DNA of 64,000 bases from Gammaproteobacteria bacterium. Lineage in GTDB: Bacteria > Pseudomonadota > Gammaproteobacteria > Pseudomonadales > JADFDG01. Position numbers and translations under genes: made by a program. The notes below the pieces were generated by a model. That model searched no databases. It had not been told where the DNA came from and saw only the letters and a program-made list of their open reading frames with translations. The stretch spans positions 1-64,000 of the forward strand of contig JADFDG010000017.1 in NCBI GenBank assembly GCA_018262975.1. Reading direction: 5' to 3'. Shown here piece after piece: positions 40,919 to 49,637 of this stretch (within the stretch, counting starts at the first letter, position 1; each line of letters starts with the position of its first letter).

Positions 40919-41722
40919 ATGCAGTTCACCGGCCTGCTTGCCGCACTGCTGTGGCTGGTTTGCAGCAACAGCCTGGCAGGGGGTCCCGAGGCGCCGTTGC
41001 CGCCGGCCAGAACCGTGGTACTCGCCGCGGATCGCTGGTGCCCGGTCACCTGCGACAGTGGCAGCAACATGCCGGGCTATGCCGTGGAACTTGCCCGCGA
41101 GGCCCTGGCGCTGTCCGGCCGCCTGCTCGAATACCGCGTGATGCCGTGGGAACGCGCGGTCGATGCCGCCCGTGCCGGGCGCATTGACGGCGTGATCGGT
41201 ACGGTCACCGCGGCGACCCCGGACTTCGTCTATCCGCAACAAGCCATCGGCAGCAACACGAACGTGTTCTTCGTGCGCGCCGACGATACGTGGCGTTACC
41301 GTGGCCTGCGCTCGCTGGAAGGCGTGGTGGTAGGCATCGCCAACGAATACAGTTTCAGCCCCGGTTTCGACCATTACGCTGCCCGTCATCGCGCCGACCC
41401 GGCACGCCTGCACGTGCTTTACTCGACGGACCCCGTCCAGCAGGGCCTCACGTTGCTGCGCGCTGGTCGCATCGACGCCTTCCTCGACGACCGCACGGTG
41501 GTCAACTGGGCCCTGCGCCATGACCAGGGTGCACCGGCGCTTCGCGAATCCGGCGAGCTCAACAAGATACCCCTGTACATTGCCTTCTCGCCGGCGCGTG
41601 GCGATGCACCCGCCACGGCGGCGGCACTCGACCAGGGTCTGGAGGCATTGCGCGCCAGCGGTCGCCTCGCGGAAATCCTGTCCCGCTACGGGGTGCGCGA
41701 CTGGATCGGCACGGCGCCCTGA
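40919..41722 (+). CDS. Periplasmic solute-binding protein (SBP3-like)
   Basis: A 267-residue protein with a signal peptide (MQFTGLLAALLWLVCSNSLA) and the bacterial type 3 periplasmic solute-binding fold: GYAVELAREALALSGRLLEY, DGVIGTVTAATPDFVYPQQ, LEGVVVGIANEY and AGRIDAFLDDRTVVNWAL. No permease or ATPase genes are next to it, so it may be an orphan binding protein or a sensor-like one. The start is set by GGAGG at 9 nt; an ATG 9 nt upstream lies on the ribosome site. Confidence 0.8.
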   Translation: MQFTGLLAALLWLVCSNSLAGGPEAPLPPARTVVLAADRWCPVTCDSGSNMPGYAVELAREALALSGRLLEYRVMPWERAVDAARAGRIDGVIGTVTAATPDFVYPQQAIGSNTNVFFVRADDTWRYRGLRSLEGVVVGIANEYSFSPGFDHYAARHRADPARLHVLYSTDPVQQGLTLLRAGRIDAFLDDRTVVNWALRHDQGAPALRESGELNKIPLYIAFSPARGDAPATAAALDQGLEALRASGRLAEILSRYGVRDWIGTAP

Positions 41723-41821
41723 GCCGGCCGATGAACGCGCGCTGCGCACCTCCCGGGTGACCTTGCCGACTGTCGGTTGCACCGGCGTAAGATAGGCAAT
41801 CCAAGGCCGGAACCACACCCC

Positions 41822-43315
41822 ATGGGACACGATCCCGATTCGCTCAAGAACGCGCTCCTCAAACCCGCCCTGCTGATCGTGCTCGCGCTGCCGCTGCTGG
41901 CCGCCGGGCTGTTCCTGCGCCACCATGCCGGGAGCATTGTCGGGCCGCTGGCGATTGCCGTGGACGAGGCCGGCACCCGCGTCGCGGTCGCACGCAGCGG
42001 CAAGGTCTACCACCTCGACGCGGACGGCGCCTCGCGCAGTGTCGACGAGGACCTGCTCGATCCGGAGGCGCGCCACGCGGGCCTGGCCTTCGTCGGCAAC
42101 GAACTGTTCGCCAGCCCGGATCCCGACGGCGACCTGCTGCGCTGCACGGACACCGCCTGCAGCCTCTTCAGCGACGACGAGTACGCGCCGCGCGGCGCGG
42201 TCCACGTGTTTGCAGAAGCCAATCGCCTGTGGTTCAGCGAAACCGATACCGAGCGCGTGCAACGCTACTTCCCGGACGGCCGCCGCATCGACATGCCGGT
42301 CAGCGACCTGACCCGGCCGGGCTCCCTGTGGCTGGAAGGCGACCAGTTGTACGTCGCCAATGCCGGCAGCAACGAGATCCGCCGCTACCGCATGCACAAG
42401 CGCGGCATCGACGAGCCGGAGGCGTTCGCCACCTTTTCGGACGGCGACGAGCACGCGCCGGTCAACCAGCCCTGCTGCTTCGTGCGAGACGGCGACGGGT
42501 TCATCGCGGCATTCAACGATGCCGCGGGGCGCCAGGGCACCCTGGTACGTATCGACGCCTCGGGCGCGGTCGAACCGCTCGCGGTCGCCGGGCTGGAAAA
42601 CCCGGTCGCACTGGCGCGCCTGGGCGATGCCGTGCTGGTGGTGGACGAGGAACGCATGCAAGTACTGAAGGTGACCGCCGACGGCACCGCCTCCGTGTTC
42701 GGCGACGAGGCGTTCCGCACCGTGCTGGGCGATGGCGCGTCGCTGCGCGCATCGCTGCGCATGGCCGGTCCGGCGCTGGCCGTGCTCGCCGCCCTGCTCG
42801 CCGCCCTTGGCGGCAGTTGGCTGCTGCAACGCGTGGGGCAACGACGCCCCGACCCGGCGCTGGTACTGCATGCCGATACCGAGGGCATCCGCTGGCTGCC
42901 GCGCGAATCCGACCGTGCCGGCGTGCACCTGCCTTGGGCCCTGGTCGTCTCCACGCCGCTGGCGTTGTTGCCGGCGCTGGCCGCCGGCTGGCTGGGCCAG
43001 GCGGGCATCGCCGCGCTGTGGGCACTGCTGGTGCTGGGCATTGCTGCAGCCCGCCCGCTCATCGTCGCATCCCGCGCGCGCCTGCCCAACGACCTGCGCG
43101 TCGGTACCCGCAACCGCCACCTGGTGGTGGCAGACACCGACAAGGGCCTGCGTGAATTTCCGCTGCCACAGGTGCAATGGGACGAGACGGAGTTGCGCCC
43201 GGAGCCGGACCTGTCGATCCCGCTGGTGCGCAACGGCCAGGCGCTTTTCCACGCCCCCACGCTTGCCGCCGCGTTGCTCCCGCAACTGGCACCTGCGCAG
43301 CGCATCAAACGCTGA
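41822..43315 (+). CDS. Membrane protein with beta-propeller-like (NHL/SMP-type) periplasmic domain
   Basis: A 497-residue protein. It has an N-terminal membrane helix (about residues 10-32), then a region of about 270 residues with repeated strand patterns of propeller type (IAVDEAGTRVAVARSGKVYH, LTRPGSLWLEGDQLYVANAG, LENPVALARLGDAVLVVDEE), then about three more hydrophobic segments (residues about 310-335 and 375-415) and a soluble tail. No enzyme signature seen. Its role and partners are unknown; it stands between the solute-binding gene and the phosphotransferase operon, 39 bp before the latter. Confidence 0.7.
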   Translation: MGHDPDSLKNALLKPALLIVLALPLLAAGLFLRHHAGSIVGPLAIAVDEAGTRVAVARSGKVYHLDADGASRSVDEDLLDPEARHAGLAFVGNELFASPDPDGDLLRCTDTACSLFSDDEYAPRGAVHVFAEANRLWFSETDTERVQRYFPDGRRIDMPVSDLTRPGSLWLEGDQLYVANAGSNEIRRYRMHKRGIDEPEAFATFSDGDEHAPVNQPCCFVRDGDGFIAAFNDAAGRQGTLVRIDASGAVEPLAVAGLENPVALARLGDAVLVVDEERMQVLKVTADGTASVFGDEAFRTVLGDGASLRASLRMAGPALAVLAALLAALGGSWLLQRVGQRRPDPALVLHADTEGIRWLPRESDRAGVHLPWALVVSTPLALLPALAAGWLGQAGIAALWALLVLGIAAARPLIVASRARLPNDLRVGTRNRHLVVADTDKGLREFPLPQVQWDETELRPEPDLSIPLVRNGQALFHAPTLAAALLPQLAPAQRIKR

Positions 43316-43354
43316 CACCAACGCGCCGCCCGTACCCGCAAACAGGACACGCCC

Positions 43355-44437
43355 ATGACCGAGGCCAACGCCGCCGACCTCACCGACCAGTCCCGCGATC
43401 CGCGCGAGGGCGAACAGCTTGATGCCGCCGCCGTCGGCGCCTGGCTGAAAGCCCGCGTGCCGGGGCTGTCCGGCGACTGCCTGATCCGCCAGTTTCCCGG
43501 GGGCAGCTCCAACCTAACCTACCACGTACAGGTCGGCGACCGTGACATGGTGCTGCGTCGTCCGCCCTTCGGCCGCATCGCGAAATCGGCGCACGACATG
43601 GTGCGCGAGGCGCGCATCCTCACCCGCCTGAAGCCGGCGTTCCGCTACGTGCCGGAAGTGCTGGCCGTGTGCGAGGACGAGTCGGTGATGGGCGTGAACT
43701 TCTACGTGATGGAGCGCATCAAGGGCATCATCCCGCGCAAGGACTTTCCCAAGGCAATGCAAGTCACGCCGGACCTGGCGCGCCAACTGTGCGAATCGCT
43801 GCTCGACGTGCTGATCGAACTGCACTCCATCGACTACGAAAAGGCCGGACTGGCCGACCTCGGCAAGCCGGCCGGCTACGTGAAGCGCCAGGTGGAAGGC
43901 TGGAGCAAGCGCTACACCGACGCGATGACCCCGGATGCACCCGACTGCACCGACATCATCCAGTGGCTGCACGACAAGCAGCCGGCTGAAGTGAAGCACT
44001 GCATCATCCACAACGACTACCGCTTCGACAACGTGGTACTGGACCCGTTCGAACCGCGCCGCATCATCGGCGTGCTGGACTGGGAAATGTCGACGCTGGG
44101 CGACCCGCTGATGGAGCTCGGCACCGTGCTGTGCGCGTGGACGGAAGCCGGAGACGCGCCGGTGGCGCAGATGTCGCGCCAGCAACCCACCACCGTGCCG
44201 GGCATGATGACGCGCGCGGAAGTGATGGACTACTACTGCCGGCGCATGAACCTGTCGGTGGACAAGTACGATTTCTACCGCGTGTACGGCCTGTTCCGCA
44301 TGGCCGGCATCATCCAGCAGATCTACTACCGCTTCCACCATGGCCAGACGAAGGATCCGCGCTTCGGCATGATGATCCACTACGTGACATTCCTTGCAGA
44401 CGCCTGCCGCGACCAGATCCGCGTTTCGAACCTGTAA
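43355..44437 (+). CDS. Aminoglycoside-phosphotransferase-like (ACAD10-type) phosphotransferase
   Basis: A 360-residue kinase-like protein of the APH family found next to acyl-CoA dehydrogenases: LIRQFPGGSSNLTYHVQVGDRDMVLRRPPFG (nucleotide-binding region, read in pieces), HCIIHNDYRFDNVVLDP (catalytic Asp in HNDYRFDN) and IIGVLDWEMSTLGDPLMELG (metal-binding DWE). Members phosphorylate hydroxylated acyl or hydroxy-acid substrates before elimination; the exact substrate here is unknown. It heads an operon with an SDR and two acyl-CoA dehydrogenases. Confidence 0.88.
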   Translation: MTEANAADLTDQSRDPREGEQLDAAAVGAWLKARVPGLSGDCLIRQFPGGSSNLTYHVQVGDRDMVLRRPPFGRIAKSAHDMVREARILTRLKPAFRYVPEVLAVCEDESVMGVNFYVMERIKGIIPRKDFPKAMQVTPDLARQLCESLLDVLIELHSIDYEKAGLADLGKPAGYVKRQVEGWSKRYTDAMTPDAPDCTDIIQWLHDKQPAEVKHCIIHNDYRFDNVVLDPFEPRRIIGVLDWEMSTLGDPLMELGTVLCAWTEAGDAPVAQMSRQQPTTVPGMMTRAEVMDYYCRRMNLSVDKYDFYRVYGLFRMAGIIQQIYYRFHHGQTKDPRFGMMIHYVTFLADACRDQIRVSNL

Positions 44438-44449
44438 CGAGGCAACGCC

Positions 44450-45217
44450 ATGAAGCAGAACCCGTTCGACCTCAAGGGCCGCATCGCCCTCGTCACCGGC
44501 GCCAGCCGCGGCATCGGCGAGGCCATCGCCCGCCTGCTCGCGGCCAACGGTGCGCACGTCATCGTCTCCTCGCGCAAGTTCGCGGACTGCGAGCGCGTGG
44601 TCGAAGGCATCCGCGATGCCGGCGGCTCCGCCGAGGCCATGGCCTGCCACATCGGCGAGATGGAGCAGATCCGCGAGGTGTTCGCGAAGATCCGCGCCAC
44701 CCACGACAAGCTTCACATTCTCGTCAACAACGCCGCCACCAATCCCTACTTCGGCCACGTCCTGGACACCGACCCCGGCGCCTTCCAGAAGACCGTCGAC
44801 GTGAACATCCGCGGCTACTTCTTCATGAGCGTCGAGGGTGCGAAGCTGATGCGCGACGGCGGTGGCGGCAGCATCGTCAACGTGGCCAGCGTCAACGGCG
44901 TGATCCCGGGCCCCATGCAGGGTATCTACTCGATCACCAAGGCCGCGGTGATATCCATGACCGAGGCCTTCGCGCGCGAATGCGCCGGCATGAACATCCG
45001 CGTCAACGCGCTGCTGCCGGGCATGACCGACACGAAATTCGCCGCCGCGCTGGTCAGGAACGACGCCATCCGCACCACTGCCCTGCAGCACGTGCCGATG
45101 AACCGCGTGGCGCAGCCGGAGGAAATGGCCGGCGCGGTGCTGTACCTGGTGAGTGACGCCGCCAGCTATACCACCGGCACCAGCCTGAACGTCGACGGCG
45201 GCTACCTCATCTCCTGA
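44450..45217 (+). CDS. Short-chain dehydrogenase/reductase
   Basis: A 255-residue NAD(P)-dependent oxidoreductase with TGASRGIGEA (cofactor binding), NNAATNP, catalytic Ser in VASVNG, YSITKAA (YxxxK) and a C-terminal TGTSLNVDGGY. It follows the phosphotransferase by 12 bp and is likely a hydroxyacyl-type dehydrogenase of the same pathway. Confidence 0.9.
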   Translation: MKQNPFDLKGRIALVTGASRGIGEAIARLLAANGAHVIVSSRKFADCERVVEGIRDAGGSAEAMACHIGEMEQIREVFAKIRATHDKLHILVNNAATNPYFGHVLDTDPGAFQKTVDVNIRGYFFMSVEGAKLMRDGGGGSIVNVASVNGVIPGPMQGIYSITKAAVISMTEAFARECAGMNIRVNALLPGMTDTKFAAALVRNDAIRTTALQHVPMNRVAQPEEMAGAVLYLVSDAASYTTGTSLNVDGGYLIS

Positions 45218-45392
45218 GCGTTCCCCGGCGCACCAGTCCGTCCTGCCGGCCGTAGCCGGGCCGCCCGTACTGCTCTGCCGGGCCGGCCCGATTGACCCGG
45301 AATCCGTCAGTCGCTGCCCGGATTGCCAATCCCCCGCCCGGCCCGCCCGGCCTAACCTGCCCGCATCATCACCCACGCCGCGGAGACACCCC

Positions 45393-46697
45393 ATGGCACG
45401 CGACGCCCAGGGCTACGCCCTGCACCTGCTCAACCGCTTCGCCGGTTCCGACTGGGCCGACAAGCTCGGCCTGCGCAAGCCGATGGAGAAATCCGCCTAC
45501 ACGCTGACGAAGACCGGCTTCCGCCTGGCCGCCACCGCCGCGCGCAAGTTCAGCGGCCCCAAGATCGACAAGCCGGCTCGCCTCGCCCTGCCCGGCCACA
45601 CCACCGACCTCTTCGACCTGAACATCACCGAAGAGCAGCAGATGATCCGCGACAGCGTGCGCGCCTTTGCGCAGGACGCGCTGCGCCCCGCCGCGCACGA
45701 TGCCGACGAGCAACTGCGCCTGGACGACGCGCTGGTGGCACAGGCCAATGAACTGGGGCTGGTGAGCTTCTGCGTGCCGGAGGCGCTGGGCGGTGCCGCC
45801 ACCGAGCGCTCGCCGGTCACCAACCTGCTCATCGCCGAGGACCTCGGCAACGGCGACATGGGCCTCGCACTCGGCATCCTCGCGCCGTTGTCGGTGGCCA
45901 ATGCCCTCACCCACTGGGGCTCGGCCACGCAGCAATCGGATTACCTGCCGGCGTTCTGCGCGGACAAGCCGCCGGTGGCCACCATCGCCGTCAACGAGCC
46001 GGTGCCGCTGTTCAACCCGCACGTACTCGCCACCACCGCCACGCAGCGCGGCAGCGACTGGGTGCTCAACGGCGTGAAGGCCGGCGTGCCGCTGGCCAAC
46101 CGCGCCGAGCTGCTGCTGGTGGCCGCGCAAACTTCGCAGGGTCCGGCGGTGTTCATCGTCGAGAACGGTGCGCAGGGCCTGTCGTTCGCCGATGGCCGCG
46201 GCATGGGCCTGCGCGCCGCCGGCCTGTGCGACGTCCAGTTCGACAACGTGGTGGTGCCCGCCCACGCGAAGCTCGGTACCGACGAATTCGATTACGGCAC
46301 CTTCATCGACTTCGGCCACCTGGGCTGGGCCGCGCTGGCAGCCGGCACCGCGCAGTCGGTGCTCGACTACGTGATCCCCTACGTGAACGAACGCGAAGCC
46401 TTCGGCGAACCGATCTCGCACCGCCAGGCGGTGGCGTTCATGGTGGCCAACATCGGCATCGAACTCGAGGGCATGCGCCTGGTGGCGGCGCGCGCCGCCA
46501 GCCGCGCCGAGCAGGGCCTGGCCTTCCGTCGCGAGGCGTTCCTCGCGCGCACCGTCGCCGCGCGGCGCGGCATGGAGATCGGCACCAACGGCGTGCAACT
46601 GCTCGGTGGCCACGGCTTCACCAAGGAACACCCGGTGGAGCGCTGGTACCGCGACCTGCGCGCGGTGGGCATCCAGTACAACGGCCTGCACCTCTGA
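45393..46697 (+). CDS. Acyl-CoA dehydrogenase-like subunit lacking the catalytic Glu
   Basis: A 434-residue acyl-CoA dehydrogenase-fold protein (QQMIRDSVRAFAQDAL, VATIAVNEPVP, LLGGHGFTKEHPVERWYRDL). The C-terminal place of the catalytic Glu reads AVGIQYNGLHL, with no EGT, so it is probably non-catalytic alone. It stands in tandem with the catalytic dehydrogenase at 46781 and, as in heteromeric steroid-type acyl-CoA dehydrogenases, the two may form one enzyme. The start has GGAG 7 nt upstream. The preceding 175 bp hold no gene. Confidence 0.88.
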   Translation: MARDAQGYALHLLNRFAGSDWADKLGLRKPMEKSAYTLTKTGFRLAATAARKFSGPKIDKPARLALPGHTTDLFDLNITEEQQMIRDSVRAFAQDALRPAAHDADEQLRLDDALVAQANELGLVSFCVPEALGGAATERSPVTNLLIAEDLGNGDMGLALGILAPLSVANALTHWGSATQQSDYLPAFCADKPPVATIAVNEPVPLFNPHVLATTATQRGSDWVLNGVKAGVPLANRAELLLVAAQTSQGPAVFIVENGAQGLSFADGRGMGLRAAGLCDVQFDNVVVPAHAKLGTDEFDYGTFIDFGHLGWAALAAGTAQSVLDYVIPYVNEREAFGEPISHRQAVAFMVANIGIELEGMRLVAARAASRAEQGLAFRREAFLARTVAARRGMEIGTNGVQLLGGHGFTKEHPVERWYRDLRAVGIQYNGLHL

Positions 46698-46700
46698 GCC

Positions 46701-46760
46701 TGTAGAGAGGGGGCCATGCCCCCGACCCGACAACATCGGGCGCATGGCGCCCTCGCTACA
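46701..46760. repeat. Inverted pair (R3a/R3b) of the palindromic repeat between acyl-CoA dehydrogenase genes
   Basis: Two copies face each other at 46701-46728 (reverse orientation, palindrome GGGGGC-AT-GGCCCCC when read in the copy's own direction) and 46735-46760 (GGGCGC-AT-GGCGCCC). Each copy ends in CTCTCTACA or CTCGCTACA. Together they can form a long hairpin in the 83-bp gap between the two acyl-CoA dehydrogenase genes. Confidence 0.65.
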
Positions 46761-46780
46761 TGAATCCGGGAGAAACGACG

Positions 46781-47989
46781 ATGAACCTCGAAACCCCGAA
46801 AAAATTCCGCGCTCTCGTCAACCAGGCGCACCAGGTGGCACACAACGTTTTCCGTCCGATCTCGCGCAAGTACGACCGCGCCGAACATGCCTATCCGAAG
46901 GAGCTCGACATGCTCGCCTCGGTGCTGGACGGCTTCAACGACGGCAACCCGGAAGGCGGCGCCGGCGCTTCGGCCGCCAGCAAGTCCGGCGCCCGGAAGG
47001 ACGACGGCGGCGTGAAGAACGGCGCCAACATGTCCACCCTGCTCGGCACCATCGAACTGTGCTACGGCGATACCGGCCTGCTGCTGTCCATGCCGCGCCA
47101 GGGCCTCGGCAACGCGGCGATCGCCGCCGTCGCCTCGCCCGAGCAGAAGGAACGCCTCAAGGGCAAGTGGGCGTCGATGGCGATCACCGAGCCGGGCACC
47201 GGTTCCGATTCCGCCAACATCCGCACCACCGCCCGCAAGGACGGCGACTACTACGTGCTCAATGGCGAGAAGATCTACGTCACCAGCGGCGAGCGTTCCG
47301 ACTGCGTGGTGGTGTGGGCCACGCTCGACCGCAACATCGGCCGCGCGGCGATCAAGTCGTTCGTGGTGGAGAAAGGCACGCCGGGCATGGAAGTCGTGCG
47401 CCTGGAGCACAAGCTCGGCATCAAGGCGTCAGACACGGCAGCCATCCTGTTTACCGACTGCCGCGTGCACAAGTCGAACTTGCTCGGCTCGGAGGAAATC
47501 AACGTCGAGAAGGGCTTCGCCGGCGTGATGGAAACCTTCGACAACACCCGCCCGCTGGTGGCCGGCATGGCGCTGGGCGTGGCTAAGGCCGCACTGGAGC
47601 GCACGCGCGAGTTGCTCAGCAGCAGCACGCCGCTGGACTACGCCACGCCGGTCACGGCGGGCAGCGCGGCTGCCGCCGAGCTCTACCAGATGGAGGCCGA
47701 CTGGGAAGCCGCCTACCTGCTGACCCTCAAGGCGGCCTGGATGGCGGACAACAAGCAGCCCAATTCGAAGGAAGCTTCCATGGCCAAGGCCAAGGCCGGG
47801 CGCATCAGCAACGACATCACCCTCAAGTGCGTCGAACTGTGTGCCGCGTTGGGCTACGGTGAGCAGGAGTTGCTGGAGAAATGGTCGCGCGACTCGAAGA
47901 TCCTCGACATCTTCGAGGGCACCCAGCAGATCCAGCAGCTGATCGTCGCCCGCCGCCTGCTCGGCAAGTCCAGCGCCGAATTGAAGTAG
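46781..47989 (+). CDS. Acyl-CoA dehydrogenase (catalytic)
   Basis: A 402-residue flavoprotein that introduces a double bond next to the CoA thioester. It has the FAD/substrate motif WASMAITEPGTGSDSANIRT, YYVLNGEKIYVTSG and the catalytic Glu in DIFEGTQQIQQ. The start MNLETPKK has GGGAG upstream; an ATG seven codons earlier lies next to the repeat. It pairs with the Glu-less dehydrogenase before it. The stop codon TAG at 47987-47989 falls in the edge of repeat copy R4. Confidence 0.92.
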   Translation: MNLETPKKFRALVNQAHQVAHNVFRPISRKYDRAEHAYPKELDMLASVLDGFNDGNPEGGAGASAASKSGARKDDGGVKNGANMSTLLGTIELCYGDTGLLLSMPRQGLGNAAIAAVASPEQKERLKGKWASMAITEPGTGSDSANIRTTARKDGDYYVLNGEKIYVTSGERSDCVVVWATLDRNIGRAAIKSFVVEKGTPGMEVVRLEHKLGIKASDTAAILFTDCRVHKSNLLGSEEINVEKGFAGVMETFDNTRPLVAGMALGVAKAALERTRELLSSSTPLDYATPVTAGSAAAAELYQMEADWEAAYLLTLKAAWMADNKQPNSKEASMAKAKAGRISNDITLKCVELCAALGYGEQELLEKWSRDSKILDIFEGTQQIQQLIVARRLLGKSSAELK

Positions 47990-48024
47990 AGAGGGCGGGT
48001 CGGGGGCATGGCCCCCTCGCTGCA
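47988..48024. repeat. Palindromic repeat copy R4 overlapping a stop codon
   Basis: AGAGAGGGC (47988-47996), then GGGTCG-GGGGCATGGCCCCC-TCGCTGCA (48024). Inner palindrome GGGGGC-AT-GGCCCCC. It begins in the TAG stop of the acyl-CoA dehydrogenase and ends 9 bp before the Fur-type palindrome of the iron operon, so it may also terminate the preceding transcript. Confidence 0.6.
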
Positions 48025-48032
48025 GAGTGGAT

Positions 48033-48057
48033 GCGAATACTATTGATAGTGATTCGC
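48033..48057. promoter_or_regulatory. Fur-box-like operator of the TonB operon
   Basis: A 25-bp palindromic region: outer arms GCGAAT (48033) and ATTCGC (48052-48057), inner ACTAT-TG-ATAGT (48039-48050), followed by a further ATTCGC within GATTCGCATTCGC. This is the Fur-type pattern, right before an energy-transduction and siderophore-receptor operon. Iron-dependent repression is inferred. Confidence 0.7.
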
Positions 48058-48118
48058 ATTCGCGTTAAAGTGCCGTCCAACGACGCCGGATCCCCCGGCC
48101 CATCGACGGATGGCACCC

Positions 48119-48775
48119 ATGCAGGCCCTTGTCTCGTTCCTCAACCTCGGCGGACCGGTCGTCTGGATCCTCGCCGTCTTCTCGCTGGCCGCCCTCACCA
48201 TCGTGCTGGCCAAGGGCTGGCAAGTCTGGCAGTTGCGCGCCGTGCCCCTGGCGGGCGCCGACGACGCCATCGACCGTTACAGCCACGGTGAACACGCCCG
48301 GGCCCTCCTGCTGGTCCAGGGCCAGCGCAACCCCCGTGCCCGCCTGGTGGCGCAGTCGCTGGTCCTGCTGGACGACGGCCACCTGACGCTGGCCGAAGCC
48401 CGCGACGAAGCCTTTCGCCTCGCCCGCGCGGCACTGGCTGACCTCGGCGCCTGGATCCGCCCGCTGGACGTCATCGCGGTGCTCTCCCCCCTGCTGGGGC
48501 TTTTCGGCACCGTGCTCGGCATGATCGAGGCCTTCCAGGCCATGGAAGGCGCCGGCGCGCAGGTGAATCCGGCGGTGCTGTCCGGCGGCATCTGGGTCGC
48601 CCTGCTCACCACCGCCGTCGGTCTGGCCGTGGCCATCCCGGTCTCCATCGCCCACAGTTGGTTCGAGCGTCGCCTGGAAGTGCAGGCCGCCGCCATGCAG
48701 GACGACATCGAACGCCTCTTCACGCTGGCCGCCACCCGCCGCGAACAGCCTGCCCAAGTCCGCAAAAGCGCATGA
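48119..48775 (+). CDS. exbB: ExbB-type proton channel subunit
   Basis: A 218-residue inner-membrane protein of the MotA/TolQ/ExbB family with three membrane segments: VVWILAVFSLAALTIVLA, LDVIAVLSPLLGLFGTVLGM (the conserved Pro/Gly channel segment) and ISGGIW...LLTTAVGLAVAIP. It forms the proton-driven motor with ExbD and TonB. ATG 48119 and the in-frame ATG 48110 are both possible; neither has a strong ribosome site. It is first gene after the Fur box and overlaps the next by ATGA. Confidence 0.88.
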   Translation: MQALVSFLNLGGPVVWILAVFSLAALTIVLAKGWQVWQLRAVPLAGADDAIDRYSHGEHARALLLVQGQRNPRARLVAQSLVLLDDGHLTLAEARDEAFRLARAALADLGAWIRPLDVIAVLSPLLGLFGTVLGMIEAFQAMEGAGAQVNPAVLSGGIWVALLTTAVGLAVAIPVSIAHSWFERRLEVQAAAMQDDIERLFTLAATRREQPAQVRKSA

Positions 48776-49173
48776 ACGCCACCCTGTTGCGCACGCCGCG
48801 GCGGCGCAGCGGCATCAGCCTGACCGCGCTCATCGACTGCGTGTTCATCCTGCTGCTGTTCTTCATGCTGTCCAGCTCGTTCAGCCAGTGGCGCGCGGTG
48901 AACCTGCAGGCGCCGGTGGCTGGCGCGGTGCAGCCCGCGGATGAACCGCAGGTCCTGCTGCTGGGCGCCGACGCCTCGCTGCAACTGCGCGACGGTGCAT
49001 TCCGCGCCAGTGACTACCGCGCCCTGGCAGGCCTGGCCGGCCTCGACGCGCAGCGCGCCGTGGTGCTCGTACCGGCGCCAGACGCCAGCCTGCAGGACAT
49101 CGTCGGCGCGCTGGAAAAGCTGAAGTCCCTGGGCCTGGCGAAACTCGTGCTCGGCAACGTGCAGGCCCCTTGA
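48772..49173 (+). CDS. exbD: ExbD-type TonB motor subunit, first copy
   Basis: A 133-residue protein with one N-terminal membrane helix carrying the conserved Asp (SLTALIDCVFILLLFFML) and a periplasmic domain. ATGA overlap with exbB. Two ExbD-like proteins follow one ExbB, so a heteromeric ExbD unit is likely. Confidence 0.85.
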   Translation: MNATLLRTPRRRSGISLTALIDCVFILLLFFMLSSSFSQWRAVNLQAPVAGAVQPADEPQVLLLGADASLQLRDGAFRASDYRALAGLAGLDAQRAVVLVPAPDASLQDIVGALEKLKSLGLAKLVLGNVQAP

Positions 49174-49184
49174 GACGAACAGCC

Positions 49185-49637
49185 ATGTCGAGCCCTGACC
49201 TGCTGGCACATCGCCGTCGTCGCGCCAGTGACGACAACCTGATTCCGCTCATCAACGTGGTGTTCCTGCTGCTCATTTTCTTCATGGTCGCCGGCCAGTT
49301 CGGCCAGCCATTGCCCGACCACATCGCGGCGCCCGCCTCCACCAGCGACCAGCGTCTGGAAATGGCGCCGGTGTCGCTGCGCTTGGACCGCGACCTGCGG
49401 CTCACACTCAACGACCGGCCGGTAACGGTGGACAGCCTCGCCGCCGGCCTGCAGGAACTTGCGACGGACCCCGCCGCACTGCGCGTGGTCCTCAAGGCCG
49501 ACCGTGCCATCCGCGCCGCCGATCTCGATGCCGTACTGCAGGTATTGCGCGCGCAGGGCATTGCACGCGTGACCTTGCAAGGCGAAGCCGCGCAGGGCGA
49601 AGCCGCCGCAACAGGCAACCACCGGAGCGCGGGATGA
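49185..49637 (+). CDS. exbD: ExbD-type TonB motor subunit, second copy
   Basis: A 150-residue ExbD: NLIPLINVVFLLLIFFMVAG is the membrane helix, here with Asn-rich polar residue positions (LINVVF, with no Asp in the place where the first copy has LIDCVF), and a longer periplasmic part. So the second copy lacks the usual protonatable Asp in the helix while the first has it. ATGA overlap with tonB. Confidence 0.82.
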   Translation: MSSPDLLAHRRRRASDDNLIPLINVVFLLLIFFMVAGQFGQPLPDHIAAPASTSDQRLEMAPVSLRLDRDLRLTLNDRPVTVDSLAAGLQELATDPAALRVVLKADRAIRAADLDAVLQVLRAQGIARVTLQGEAAQGEAAATGNHRSAG

